A stretch of DNA of 64,000 nt from Rahnella bruchi (lineage in GTDB: Bacteria > Pseudomonadota > Gammaproteobacteria > Enterobacterales > Enterobacteriaceae): NCBI RefSeq assembly GCF_003614975.1, contig NZ_QZWI01000004.1, positions 186,001 to 250,000 on the forward strand, read 5' to 3'. Numbering within the stretch: position 1 is the stretch's first letter; the number at the start of each line of letters is the position of its first letter. Shown here in pieces: positions 26,881 through 35,094 of the stretch. Position numbers and translations under genes: made by a program. Below the pieces are notes generated by a model. It did not search any database and was not told the origin of the DNA. It saw nothing but the letters and a program-made list of their open reading frames with translations.

Positions 26881-26896
26881 TCTGCGCATGCGCAGA
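26881..26896. promoter_or_regulatory. Perfect 16-bp palindrome upstream of glgX
   Basis: TCTGCGCATGCGCAGA has no spacer and no mismatch. It lies about 57 bp upstream of the glgX start in the divergent region with the hydroxyacid dehydrogenase. It looks like a dimer-binding operator; the protein is unknown. Confidence 0.5.
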
Positions 26897-26952
26897 TGGC
26901 CCTCTTTCGGCAATTTTTTGTCAGATTTCCCTGAAACGGAGTGACGTCGAGT

Positions 26953-29235
26953 ATGACAAAGGCCCGGTCCAGTAAAAAAGGTAAGATCACCGCCATGACG
27001 GAGCAGGTCAGCATCATCCCGTCAAATGTTCAGGTCGATATTGCGGTTGATGAGTTTGGGGTACGCATTATTCACCCCTCCAGCGATGGTGAGATTGTCC
27101 GTAGTTTTGATTCCGGCCACACAACGCGGGTACGTGAAGGATTGCCCGTGCCGCTGGGCGCGACCTGGGACGGACTGGGCGTAAACTTCGCCCTGTTCTC
27201 CGCCAACGCCACGAAAGTCGAGCTGTGCCTTTTCAATGAAGAAGGTGAACAGTACGACGTGATTGAACTGCCGGAATACACCGACGAAGTCTGGCATGGC
27301 TATCTGCCCGATGCCCGCCCCGGCCTGCTGTATGCCTATCGCGTGCATGGCCCGTATGCCCCGCATGACGGGCACCGGTTTAATCCCGCCAAACTGCTGC
27401 TTGATCCCTATGCCAAACAGATTGTCGGCGAGCTGAAATGGGACGATGCACTGTTCGCCTATGATATGCAGAGCCCGAAAAAGGATCTGCACATTGATAA
27501 CCGCGACAGCGCTGAATTTCTGCCGAAGTGTCGCGTTATCGATCCGGCATTCTCCTGGGCGCGCTCGCGAAAAAGACACATTCCGTGGGAAAAAACGCTG
27601 ATCTATGAAACACATGTTCGCGGCTATACCATGCGCCACCCGGCGGTACCCGAACATCTGCGCGGAACATTTTCCGGTATGAGTACCCCGCACATTGTGG
27701 AATATATCCGGTCTCTGGGCGTAACTTCCGTCGAACTGATGCCCATTCACGCTTTCACCGATGACAGGCATTTGCAGGATAAAGGACTGCATAATTTCTG
27801 GGGATATAACACGCTGAGTTTCTTCGCGCCGCATCCGCAATATATGGCGACGCACACCGTCAACGAATTCAAGCAGATGATTGCCACCCTGCATGCTGCC
27901 AATATCGAGGTCATTCTGGATGTGGTGTATAACCACACCGCAGAAGGTAATGAACTCGGGCCGACGCTGTCTTTTAAAGGCATAGATAACGCCAGCTATT
28001 ACCGCCTGATGCCGGACAATAAACGTTATTACATTAACGATACCGGTACCGGAAACACGCTTAACCTCAGCCATCCGCGCGTACTGCAAATGGTCACGGA
28101 CTCGCTGCGCTACTGGGCGACGGAAATGCAGGTCGATGGATTCCGCTTTGATCTGGCGACCATTCTCGGGCGGGAAAGTTATGGTTTCGACGAAGGTTGC
28201 GGCTTTCTCGACACCTGCCGCCAGGATCCGATCCTCAGCCAGTGCAAACTGATTGCTGAGCCGTGGGACTGCGGCCCCGGCGGTTATCAGGTCGGCGGAT
28301 TCCCGCCGGGCTGGATGGAGTGGAATGACCGTTTCCGCGACACGGTGCGCAAATTCTGGCGCGGTGACGAAGGACAGCTGGCGCAGTTCGCCACGCGCCT
28401 TTCCGGTTCGGCGGATTTGTTCAATCACCGTGGCCGCAAGCCCTACGCTTCTGTGAACTTTATTACCGCACACGACGGTTTTACGCTCAATGACTGGGTT
28501 TCGTATGCCAGTAAGCACAACGAAGCCAATGGCGAAAACGGTAAGGACGGCAGCGATAACAACATCTCCGCCAACTATGGCGTTGAAGGCCCGAGTGACG
28601 ATCCGGCCATCAATGAACTGCGGCTGCGGCAGATGCGTAACATGCTGGCGACGCTGTTGTTCTCGCAAGGCACGCCGATGCTGCTTGCCGGAGATGAGTT
28701 TGCGCGATCACAGAATGGTAATAACAACGCTTATTGCCAGGACACCGAGATCGCCTGGGTGAACTGGAATATCGATGAAAAAGGACAGTCGTTATTGCTG
28801 TTCACTTACCGGCTGATTGGCCTGCGCAAACGCTTCCCGATCTTGCACCGGGGACGTTTCCTCACCGGGGCAGTACACGAAAAGCTGGGCGTGAAAGATG
28901 TCAGCTGGTTCCAGCCACAGGGACCGGAAATGACCGATGCCGCCTGGAAGGATCCGCACGCGAAATGCATTGCGATGCTCCTGGATGGCCGCGCGCAGCC
29001 GACCGGCTTGCTGCGTCAGGGGTCGTTGAGTACGGTTCTGTTGCTTTTTAACGCCTCACACAAAGACGTGGTGTTTACGCTGCCTTCCGTTGCACACGGC
29101 GAAAGCTGGCGACATATTTTCGATACCTTTCAGCCGGATGACGTCAATGAGCATAATTTCGAATTCGGCCGCGAGTACATTTGCACATCCCGCACTGTGG
29201 TGCTTTTCGAGCTGATCAGTACCGCGAAACACTAA
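26953..29235 (+). CDS. glgX: Isoamylase-type glycogen debranching enzyme GlgX/TreX
   Basis: A GH13 enzyme that hydrolyses alpha-1,6 branches in glycogen or limit dextrins. It has about 760 residues versus 657 in E. coli GlgX. It carries an N-terminal CBM48 region (WDGLGVNFALFSANATKVELCLF), then the barrel motifs DVVYNHTAEGN, GFRFDLATILG (catalytic Asp), LIAEPWDCGPGGYQVGGFP (catalytic Glu) and FITAHDGFTLNDWV (transition-state Asp). The start is uncertain: ATG 26953 (GGAG 11 nt upstream) or 26995. An extra stretch of some 45 residues precedes the usual start. It lacks glgB, glgC and glgA neighbours, unlike the usual glycogen operon, so it may be a second copy or act on imported dextrins. Confidence 0.9.
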   Translation: MTKARSSKKGKITAMTEQVSIIPSNVQVDIAVDEFGVRIIHPSSDGEIVRSFDSGHTTRVREGLPVPLGATWDGLGVNFALFSANATKVELCLFNEEGEQYDVIELPEYTDEVWHGYLPDARPGLLYAYRVHGPYAPHDGHRFNPAKLLLDPYAKQIVGELKWDDALFAYDMQSPKKDLHIDNRDSAEFLPKCRVIDPAFSWARSRKRHIPWEKTLIYETHVRGYTMRHPAVPEHLRGTFSGMSTPHIVEYIRSLGVTSVELMPIHAFTDDRHLQDKGLHNFWGYNTLSFFAPHPQYMATHTVNEFKQMIATLHAANIEVILDVVYNHTAEGNELGPTLSFKGIDNASYYRLMPDNKRYYINDTGTGNTLNLSHPRVLQMVTDSLRYWATEMQVDGFRFDLATILGRESYGFDEGCGFLDTCRQDPILSQCKLIAEPWDCGPGGYQVGGFPPGWMEWNDRFRDTVRKFWRGDEGQLAQFATRLSGSADLFNHRGRKPYASVNFITAHDGFTLNDWVSYASKHNEANGENGKDGSDNNISANYGVEGPSDDPAINELRLRQMRNMLATLLFSQGTPMLLAGDEFARSQNGNNNAYCQDTEIAWVNWNIDEKGQSLLLFTYRLIGLRKRFPILHRGRFLTGAVHEKLGVKDVSWFQPQGPEMTDAAWKDPHAKCIAMLLDGRAQPTGLLRQGSLSTVLLLFNASHKDVVFTLPSVAHGESWRHIFDTFQPDDVNEHNFEFGREYICTSRTVVLFELISTAKH

Positions 29236-29252
29236 AACCGGTCAACGCTGTT

Positions 29253-29867
29253 TCAGTTAGTGAGGATCTGAAGCAGCGTTTCCCTTCCCTCAGCCAGCCC
29301 TTTCTCGCGCCCAATTGCCTGACGGCTTACACCTTCGGCACGGATAATATGGCAATCCGCCACGCCCATCAGTTCCAGAATCGAAACCAAATACGGCTCC
29401 TGAAAATCATGGGGAATGGTCTCCGCTGTGCTGTAAACACCACCTCGGCTGGACGCGATATAAGCCGTTTTACCGGGGATCAACCCGACCACACCCTGCG
29501 GAGTATAACGGAAGGTTTTGCCTTTCTGGCAAACCTGATCCAGCCACGCTTTCAGGTTGCTTGGAATAGAGTGGTTATACATCGGGGTGCCCATCACCAG
29601 CACGTCGCAGGCAATCAGTTCTTCGATTGACTGATAAATACCGTCCAGTTCGACCTGCAACTCTGGCGTAATCGCCACGTCCTGCGCATTGTGCAGCAGG
29701 CTCATAGCACCGGCGGAAAGATGCGGCGGCGGCGTGGTGCCCAGGTCACGGTAAGTCACGCTCGCATCCGGGTGACGGGAACACAGTTCCGTCACAATCA
29801 TTGCGGAAAGTTCGCGGGAAACAGAATCGTTAATAAACGGGCTTGAGTCGATATGTAATATTTTCAT
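29253..29867 (-). CDS. azoR: FMN-dependent NADH-azoreductase
   Basis: A flavodoxin-like homodimeric oxidoreductase of 204 residues that reduces quinones and azo dyes by two-electron transfer and protects against thiol-specific stress. The FMN phosphate loop (SSPFINDSVSRELS), MYNHSIPSNLKAWLDQ and IASSRGGVYS are typical AzoR phrases. It has the length of E. coli AzoR (201). It is divergent from a LysR gene and may be under its control. Confidence 0.92.
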   Translation of the reverse strand: MKILHIDSSPFINDSVSRELSAMIVTELCSRHPDASVTYRDLGTTPPPHLSAGAMSLLHNAQDVAITPELQVELDGIYQSIEELIACDVLVMGTPMYNHSIPSNLKAWLDQVCQKGKTFRYTPQGVVGLIPGKTAYIASSRGGVYSTAETIPHDFQEPYLVSILELMGVADCHIIRAEGVSRQAIGREKGLAEGRETLLQILTN

Positions 29868-29991
29868 TTTTATATCCTGTTGGCAGAAGTTCTGCGGAAT
29901 GAATACAGGATAATCGTTGTTGATATGACGCGAAATATCTAATATGGCAACACATCGTTGTCATTTTGCAACGATAATGGCGTGAGGCAAG
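29868..29991. promoter_or_regulatory. Divergent azoR/LysR control region with repeated ATCGTTG
   Basis: ATCGTTG (29954-29960) and CAACGAT (29969-29975) form a 7-bp inverted repeat with an 8-bp spacer. Another ATCGTTG lies at about 29913. Such spaced repeats are typical of LysR sites. The inverted repeat ends 16 bp from the LysR start codon, as expected for autorepression. Confidence 0.6.
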
Positions 29992-30894
29992 ATGAACGAG
30001 AATCTCAATGATATGGCGCTGTTTGCTGCCGTCGTGCAGCATCAGGGATTCACCGCCGCGGCGCGGGCGCTGGGCGTGTCGAAATCGCTGCTCAGCCGCC
30101 GGATTGACGCGCTGGAAACGCGCCTCGGCGTCCGGCTGCTGCAACGCACTTCCCGTCATTTCTCCGTCACCAGCGTCGGCGAGTGCTATGCCCTCGAGTG
30201 CCAGAAACTGCTACAACAGGCGCAAACTGCGCAACAGGTGATCGACGATTTACAGCAAAACCCCCGCGGACTGTTGCGGGTCTGCACGCCGGTGATGATG
30301 GCGGAGATGGTCGTTGCGCCGCTGATGACAGAGTTTCTGACGCGTTATCCGGATATCACGCTGGAACTTCTGGCAATCAACCGTACCGTGGATTTACTTG
30401 AGGAGAACTTTGATGTGACGATACATTCGCACATTGAACCTCTGGAAGATTCCGGGTTATACCGCAAACCTCTGGGAACGCTGAAATACGTGCTGGTTGC
30501 CAGTCCGGCGTTTATCACAACGTTGTCTGTTCCGCCTTCTGCCGATCAGCTGAGCTATCTGCCGACACTGGTGCGTAAAACACCCTGGGCGGGCACGCAG
30601 TGGGAACTGATTCATCCTCAGGAAGGAACACGAAAGGTGTCGTTGACGCCGCGGCTGATCAGCAATAACTTGCTGGTTTTACGTCAGGCGGCGGTGGACG
30701 GCATGGGCATTGCGCTGCTGCCTGAGATGGCCTGCAAGCAGAGCCTGTCCGAGGGGAAACTGTTGCACCTGCTACCAGACTGGCAAACGCTGCCGTCTTC
30801 AATTTCAGCGTTGTATGCCAGTCATAAAGGCCAGTCGCCCGCACTACGCGTGTTTCTGGATTTTCTTTCAGAAAAACTGCCCGGACCACTTTAA
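29992..30894 (+). CDS. LysR-family transcriptional regulator, divergent from azoR
   Basis: A 300-residue regulator of the LysR CrgA/DhcR subgroup. The N-terminal MNENLNDMALFAAVVQHQGF contains the conserved start of that subgroup, and the helix-turn-helix (GFTAAARALGVSKSLLSRRI) follows. The effector domain covers about residues 90-295. It probably regulates azoR in response to electrophiles or quinones. Its stop is 22 bp from that of apbE on the other strand, with no visible terminator. Confidence 0.9.
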   Translation: MNENLNDMALFAAVVQHQGFTAAARALGVSKSLLSRRIDALETRLGVRLLQRTSRHFSVTSVGECYALECQKLLQQAQTAQQVIDDLQQNPRGLLRVCTPVMMAEMVVAPLMTEFLTRYPDITLELLAINRTVDLLEENFDVTIHSHIEPLEDSGLYRKPLGTLKYVLVASPAFITTLSVPPSADQLSYLPTLVRKTPWAGTQWELIHPQEGTRKVSLTPRLISNNLLVLRQAAVDGMGIALLPEMACKQSLSEGKLLHLLPDWQTLPSSISALYASHKGQSPALRVFLDFLSEKLPGPL

Positions 30895-30916
30895 TCTGCA
30901 GCATGAACCCAAAACT

Positions 30917-31966
30917 TTATTCCGGATCTTTCAGATAAGCTTTGAACTGCGGCGACATATAGGTTTTGAACGAGTTACCTTCTTTGGTGATGAGATACAC
31001 CGCCAGATGCTCTTTTTCCGCCAGCGCCAGCGCTTTGTGCGTTCCCAGCACCATCAGCCCGGTGTCCCAGCCATCAGCTTCCAGCGCGGTCGGCGCAATC
31101 ACTGTCGCGGAAACCAGTTTATGTGTGATCGGCGAACCTGTGGCGGGGTCAATAATGTGTGAAAGACGTTTGCCATCCAGTTCGTAGTAATTGCGATAGC
31201 TGCCGGAAGTACTGATGCCCATACCCTGCAAATCGACAATCGCCTGCACTGCGGTTTCTTTATCCGTCGGTTTCTGAATCGCCACCTGCCAGGGATTACC
31301 CTTCGTATTATGTCCGCGTGAAACTACCGCGCCGCCCACCGAGACCAGATAATTGCTGATGCCATTGCCTTCAACCAGCCGCGCCAGATGGTCCGTGGCA
31401 TAACCCTCACCGACGGTTGAGAGGTCAACGTACATTCCCGGCAAATCTTTTTGCAGATACTGACCGTCGCTTTGCTGGACAACTTTCAGGTGCTGTAATC
31501 CGGTCAGTTTCCGGGCGGCAGTTATCTGGTCCGGTGTTGGCGTTTTGACCGGTTGTTTGTCCGGCCCGAAACCCCACAGATTCACCAGCGGGCCGACGGT
31601 AATATCCATCGCGCCACCGGTCAGCATCCCGATGCGCATAGACGTGACAATTGCGTCCGCCATGCCTGCGCTGATGGGTTGCGGTGCATTGCCCTGATAC
31701 TGATTAAAATGCGAAAGCACAGATTCGTCTTTGTAAGTCGAAAGCTGATGATCATCTTCTTTGAGCTGCGCCTCGATTTGTTCGCGCAACGCCGCTTCAC
31801 GACTTTTATCCACGCCCGCCAGACTGACGCGGTAAAACGTACCCATCGTTTTACCTTCAATCACCAAGGCGTCGCCCTGCTCAGTGGCGTTCCGGTCACA
31901 GGCAGATAAGAGAGTGACGCCGCAGAGCAACAGCGTGCAGTGCAAATAAATCGGTTTCAGAAACAT
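30917..31966 (-). CDS. apbE: FAD:protein FMN transferase ApbE (lipoprotein)
   Basis: A periplasmic lipoprotein of about 349 residues that covalently attaches FMN to threonine of target proteins such as NqrC and RnfG, using FAD. The signal peptide ends in the lipobox LLSAC (Cys23). Conserved parts are GTFYRVS, DLSTVGEGYATD, YLVSVGGAVVSRG and SHIIDPATGSPITH, the last with the FAD/Mg site. The ATG at 31966 is chosen because it gives the lipoprotein signal; 22 further codons upstream are open but carry no signal. It lies downstream of smrA on the same strand with a gap of 113 bp. No flavinylated target gene is nearby. Confidence 0.93.
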   Translation of the reverse strand: MFLKPIYLHCTLLLCGVTLLSACDRNATEQGDALVIEGKTMGTFYRVSLAGVDKSREAALREQIEAQLKEDDHQLSTYKDESVLSHFNQYQGNAPQPISAGMADAIVTSMRIGMLTGGAMDITVGPLVNLWGFGPDKQPVKTPTPDQITAARKLTGLQHLKVVQQSDGQYLQKDLPGMYVDLSTVGEGYATDHLARLVEGNGISNYLVSVGGAVVSRGHNTKGNPWQVAIQKPTDKETAVQAIVDLQGMGISTSGSYRNYYELDGKRLSHIIDPATGSPITHKLVSATVIAPTALEADGWDTGLMVLGTHKALALAEKEHLAVYLITKEGNSFKTYMSPQFKAYLKDPE

Positions 31967-32079
31967 GAAAATAGCTCGATTAAGTGCCCGTTGCCGGGCA
32001 TGAAAAAGTGTCAGGACAGTAAGGGGTTGCACTTAAACCACGCTGCAACAAACATTCAGTTGGGTGACGCAGGGAAACT

Positions 32080-32646
32080 TCAGCGGCTGCGTTTGGCGTG
32101 ACGCTCCCAGTTTTCCTGCTGCGCCTGCGCGGATTTTTTCAGCGCGACATAACAGGCACCGGCACCGCCGTCTTTCTGGATAGCCACACAGAATGCCTGA
32201 ACCTCATCGAGTTGTTTCAGCCATTTAGCGAGATAACTGCGCACAATGTTGGCGTGACTTTCATCTTCGCGGCCACGACCATGGATGAGCAGCAAAGTAC
32301 GCAGATTTTCAGCCTGTGCCTGGCAGAAGAAGGCAAACAGCTCCTGACGACACTGTTCAACCGGTTTACGAATCAGGTTCAGGCTGGCTTGCGGCGGATA
32401 TTTCCCCTGACGAAGTTTGTCGAGCACGCCCTGCTGAACGCCGTCGTGCTTATACTCAAGCGGCTCGTCGCACGGCTGGATATTCAGAAAGCCCGTGGTC
32501 AACGGGTTTTCACGTTTCTCTGTCACCTCATCGCTGCTAACCTTTTGTCCGGTGGCTGAGTTTTTGAGGTAGACCACCCGCTTATCCGAGGCCAGTGGCT
32601 GAACTCCGGCCATTTCCTGACTGAATAAATCATCATCTTCGCTCAT
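32080..32646 (-). CDS. smrA: Smr-domain DNA endonuclease SmrA
   Basis: A 188-residue protein with a C-terminal Smr (MutS2-related) domain, containing the nuclease motif HGRGRE followed by ANIVRSYLAKWL and ending KKDGGAGACYVALK-type residues. The first half (DDLFSQEMAGVQPL...) is the conserved YdaL N-terminal part. Smr proteins nick DNA, and some are now known to act on ribosome-related RNA. Length fits E. coli YdaL (187). Confidence 0.92.
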   Translation of the reverse strand: MSEDDDLFSQEMAGVQPLASDKRVVYLKNSATGQKVSSDEVTEKRENPLTTGFLNIQPCDEPLEYKHDGVQQGVLDKLRQGKYPPQASLNLIRKPVEQCRQELFAFFCQAQAENLRTLLLIHGRGREDESHANIVRSYLAKWLKQLDEVQAFCVAIQKDGGAGACYVALKKSAQAQQENWERHAKRSR

Positions 32647-32859
32647 CTGCTTACCTCTTTTTCAGCGGTGGGACTGCTGCAAATTATCCCTGTAAACCTC
32701 CTGCGGGTAAAGCTGCCAGCAAACGGGCATAAGGCGGTAAAAAATCCTGAAATGGTGGCACGGTCAATAAAACTCATTTTTCTATCTATACTTAGCTGCT
32801 GGGACAGAAATAAATCGTCAAAGATTTGCGTCTGTTACCGGCACAATTGAGGAGAAAAG

Positions 32860-33675
32860 ATGCCTTACCTTGACGATCCCTTGATTATTTTTACTGACCT
32901 TGATGGCTCCCTGCTCGATCATCATGATTACAGTTGGCAACCGGCCCAACCGTGGCTGGATAAACTTTCAGCGGCAAAAATTCCGCTTATTCTGACTACC
33001 AGCAAAACGCCCGCAGAAGTTGCGACATTGCAATCGGCTCTGCATCTGACGCACCAGCCATTTATTGCCGAAAATGGTGCGATGGTTCATCTGCCATCCG
33101 GCTGGCGAACCGGTGACGAAGAACCGTTTTATATTAACGGCGCGGGCTACGGTGAGATCCGCCAGACACTGGTCGAACTGCGTCAGCGTTATGATTTTGA
33201 GTTTCGCGGTTTTGGTGATGTTACCCCCAAACAGGTCGCCCTTTGGACCGGCTTATCAGAGCCACAGGCTGAGCTCGCCATGCAGCGCAAGGCATCTGAA
33301 CCGCTGGTGTGGTTTGGTAATGATCTGGATTTTATGCATCTGAAAAAATGTCTGACCCGTGAAGGTCTGGCACTGACGCGCGGCGGCAGGTTCTGGCACG
33401 TCATGGCTGCCGGTGCAGGGAAAGGTCAGGCGGTGCAATGGTTGTCTGAGCGCTACCAGCAAAAATGCGGGCAGCCGGTGATCAGTATCGGTCTTGGCGA
33501 CGGTCCGAATGATTTATCCATGCTCGAGGCGGTGAATTACGCCGTGGTGATTAAAGGCCATCATGACCATGAAATGCCGCTGCATCGTGACGATACCTCA
33601 CGTGTTTTCCGAACCCATGAATTTGGCCCGCAGGGCTGGAGTCAGGGGCTGAATCATTTTATCCCACTTCCTTAA
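32860..33675 (+). CDS. yedP: Mannosyl/glucosyl-3-phosphoglycerate phosphatase (YedP/GpgP-like)
   Basis: A HAD-superfamily class IIB phosphatase of 271 residues. The nucleophile motif is FTDLDGSLLD (Asp13 and Asp15), a thr/ser motif is TTSKTP, and the third motif is LGDGPNDLSML. The MPGP subfamily dephosphorylates mannosyl- or glucosyl-3-phosphoglycerate to the corresponding glycerate. In E. coli yedP stands alone with no synthase; here a GT81-type glycosyltransferase follows 120 bp downstream. The pair therefore suggests a two-step compatible-solute pathway. The ATG has GAGG ribosome-binding site 9 nt upstream (aattgaggagaaaag). Confidence 0.88.
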   Translation: MPYLDDPLIIFTDLDGSLLDHHDYSWQPAQPWLDKLSAAKIPLILTTSKTPAEVATLQSALHLTHQPFIAENGAMVHLPSGWRTGDEEPFYINGAGYGEIRQTLVELRQRYDFEFRGFGDVTPKQVALWTGLSEPQAELAMQRKASEPLVWFGNDLDFMHLKKCLTREGLALTRGGRFWHVMAAGAGKGQAVQWLSERYQQKCGQPVISIGLGDGPNDLSMLEAVNYAVVIKGHHDHEMPLHRDDTSRVFRTHEFGPQGWSQGLNHFIPLP

Positions 33676-33757
33676 GGGCAAATTCGAAGAGGAAAATGAC
33701 CTTTATTAATCGGCTGTTTTTACATTGTTTATCGTTCTGTATTTACAGAGAAGACTT

Positions 33758-33785
33758 CCAATAATTTTATCTATTCTAAAATTGG
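33758..33785 (+). promoter_or_regulatory. Leader hairpin overlapping the Shine-Dalgarno of the glycosyltransferase gene
   Basis: CCAATAATTTTA (33758-33769) can pair with TAAAATTGG (33777-33785) with a 2-nt bulge and 7-nt loop. GG at 33784-33785 is the start of the Shine-Dalgarno GGAG (33784-33787), so the weak AT-rich hairpin covers part of the ribosome-binding site. This shape could tune translation by temperature or salt. Confidence 0.45.
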
Positions 33786-33795
33786 AGAATACCGT

Positions 33796-35016
33796 ATGAG
33801 CGATTTTTATCAGGATGGAGTCATTACCAATTTTCATAATCTGACAAACCGCAAAGTCGAAGAACTGGAATACGATTTGCAGGTTTTTTCAGGCCGCCGT
33901 TCGATGGGTTTAATATTACCTTCTTTGTTTTCGGAACTTGAAGGTCCGGCGCTGACCCGCATTGTGGACGAACTGACAAAAGTCCCCTATCTGGAAGAAA
34001 TCGTTATTGGTTTAGATCGCGCAGACCGCGATCAGTTTTTATTTGCCCGTGAATTTTTCTCCCGCCTTCCGCAGCGCCACCGTATTTTATGGAATGACGG
34101 TCCGCGCCTGAAAGCGCTGGATGAAGAGCTGAAGAAAGAAAATCTTTCTCCGAATGAACCAGGCAAAGGCCGCAACGTGTGGTTCTGCGCCGGTTATACG
34201 CTGGCATCGCGGCGCACGTCGGTGGTCGGGCTGCATGATTGTGACATTGTCACGTATAGCCGCGATATGCTGGCTCGTTTGATGTATCCCGTGGCCAATC
34301 CGAATTTCCATTACGATTTCTGTAAAGGCTATTACGCCCGCGTCGCCGACGGAAAATTCAATGGCCGCGTGGGACGTCTTCTGGTCTTCCCGTTACTGAA
34401 ATCGCTGCAAATTGTTTACGGTCATTCTGACTTTCTGGAATACCTGCGCACCTTCCGTTATCCACTTTCCGGCGAATTTGCTATGCGCACGGACATCCTG
34501 AATGATCTGCGCATCCCGAGCGACTGGGGGCTGGAAATCGGCGTGCTTTCAGAACTTCATCGTAATACGGCGACCAAGCGTATTTGTCAGGTTGATATCG
34601 CCGATACCTACGATCATAAACACCAGCCGATGTCTGAAGATGATGCGACTAACGGCCTGCAACGCATGAGTATTGATATCACCAAAGCGCTTTACCGCAA
34701 GATGGCAATTCTTGGCGTGAATATCACCAGCGAGTCCTTCCGCATCCTGAAGGCCACTTACTATCGTAATGCGCTGGATATGATTGATGGATTTGAAAAT
34801 GACGCCAAAATGAACGGACTGTCTTTTGACCGCCACAGCGAGGAGTCTGCCGTGGAACTGTTCTCCGGCGCGATTATGGAAGCCGGTCAGGCATTTGTGG
34901 ATACGCCAAGCGAGAAACCGTTTATCCCGAGCTGGAGCCGCGTGCAGTCAGCCTTCCCGGATATGCTGGACCGCATTCATGAAGCAGTGGAAAAGGATAA
35001 CGAGGGCGACGTATAG
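33796..35016 (+). CDS. Glucosyl-3-phosphoglycerate synthase-like glycosyltransferase (GT81/GT2)
   Basis: A soluble GT-A-fold glycosyltransferase of 406 residues. The nucleotide-sugar region (LPSLFSELEGPALTRIVDEL, VIGLDRADRDQF) is followed by the metal-binding DxD as HDCDI (Asp148, Asp150) and an acceptor region with EIGVLSELH and HKHQPMSEDD. This matches GpgS-type synthases, which transfer glucose (or mannose) from a nucleotide sugar to 3-phosphoglycerate. The upstream gene is the matching phosphatase. Product would be glucosylglycerate, a compatible solute made under salt or nitrogen stress. The glycosyl donor and sugar identity are inferred from the family, not visible in the sequence. Confidence 0.78.
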   Translation: MSDFYQDGVITNFHNLTNRKVEELEYDLQVFSGRRSMGLILPSLFSELEGPALTRIVDELTKVPYLEEIVIGLDRADRDQFLFAREFFSRLPQRHRILWNDGPRLKALDEELKKENLSPNEPGKGRNVWFCAGYTLASRRTSVVGLHDCDIVTYSRDMLARLMYPVANPNFHYDFCKGYYARVADGKFNGRVGRLLVFPLLKSLQIVYGHSDFLEYLRTFRYPLSGEFAMRTDILNDLRIPSDWGLEIGVLSELHRNTATKRICQVDIADTYDHKHQPMSEDDATNGLQRMSIDITKALYRKMAILGVNITSESFRILKATYYRNALDMIDGFENDAKMNGLSFDRHSEESAVELFSGAIMEAGQAFVDTPSEKPFIPSWSRVQSAFPDMLDRIHEAVEKDNEGDV

Positions 35017-35045
35017 CGCCGGTGATTTTTCTTCCCGTACAACGC

Positions 35046-35073
35046 AAAAACGCTGCATCCGCAGCGTTTTTTT
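35046..35073. terminator. Bidirectional terminator between glycosyltransferase and TerC genes
   Basis: AAAAACGCTGC, loop ATCC, GCAGCGTTTTTTT with A-run and T-run on both sides, so it serves both convergent genes. Confidence 0.92.
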
Positions 35074-35094
35074 ATACCAAAATGTTATGAAATT

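Noticed and set aside
27022-28668. A 548-codon open frame on the minus strand inside glgX
   Set aside because: It lies entirely antisense to a well-supported glgX, has no start signal or family features, and is the kind of shadow frame expected opposite a long gene with this base composition.
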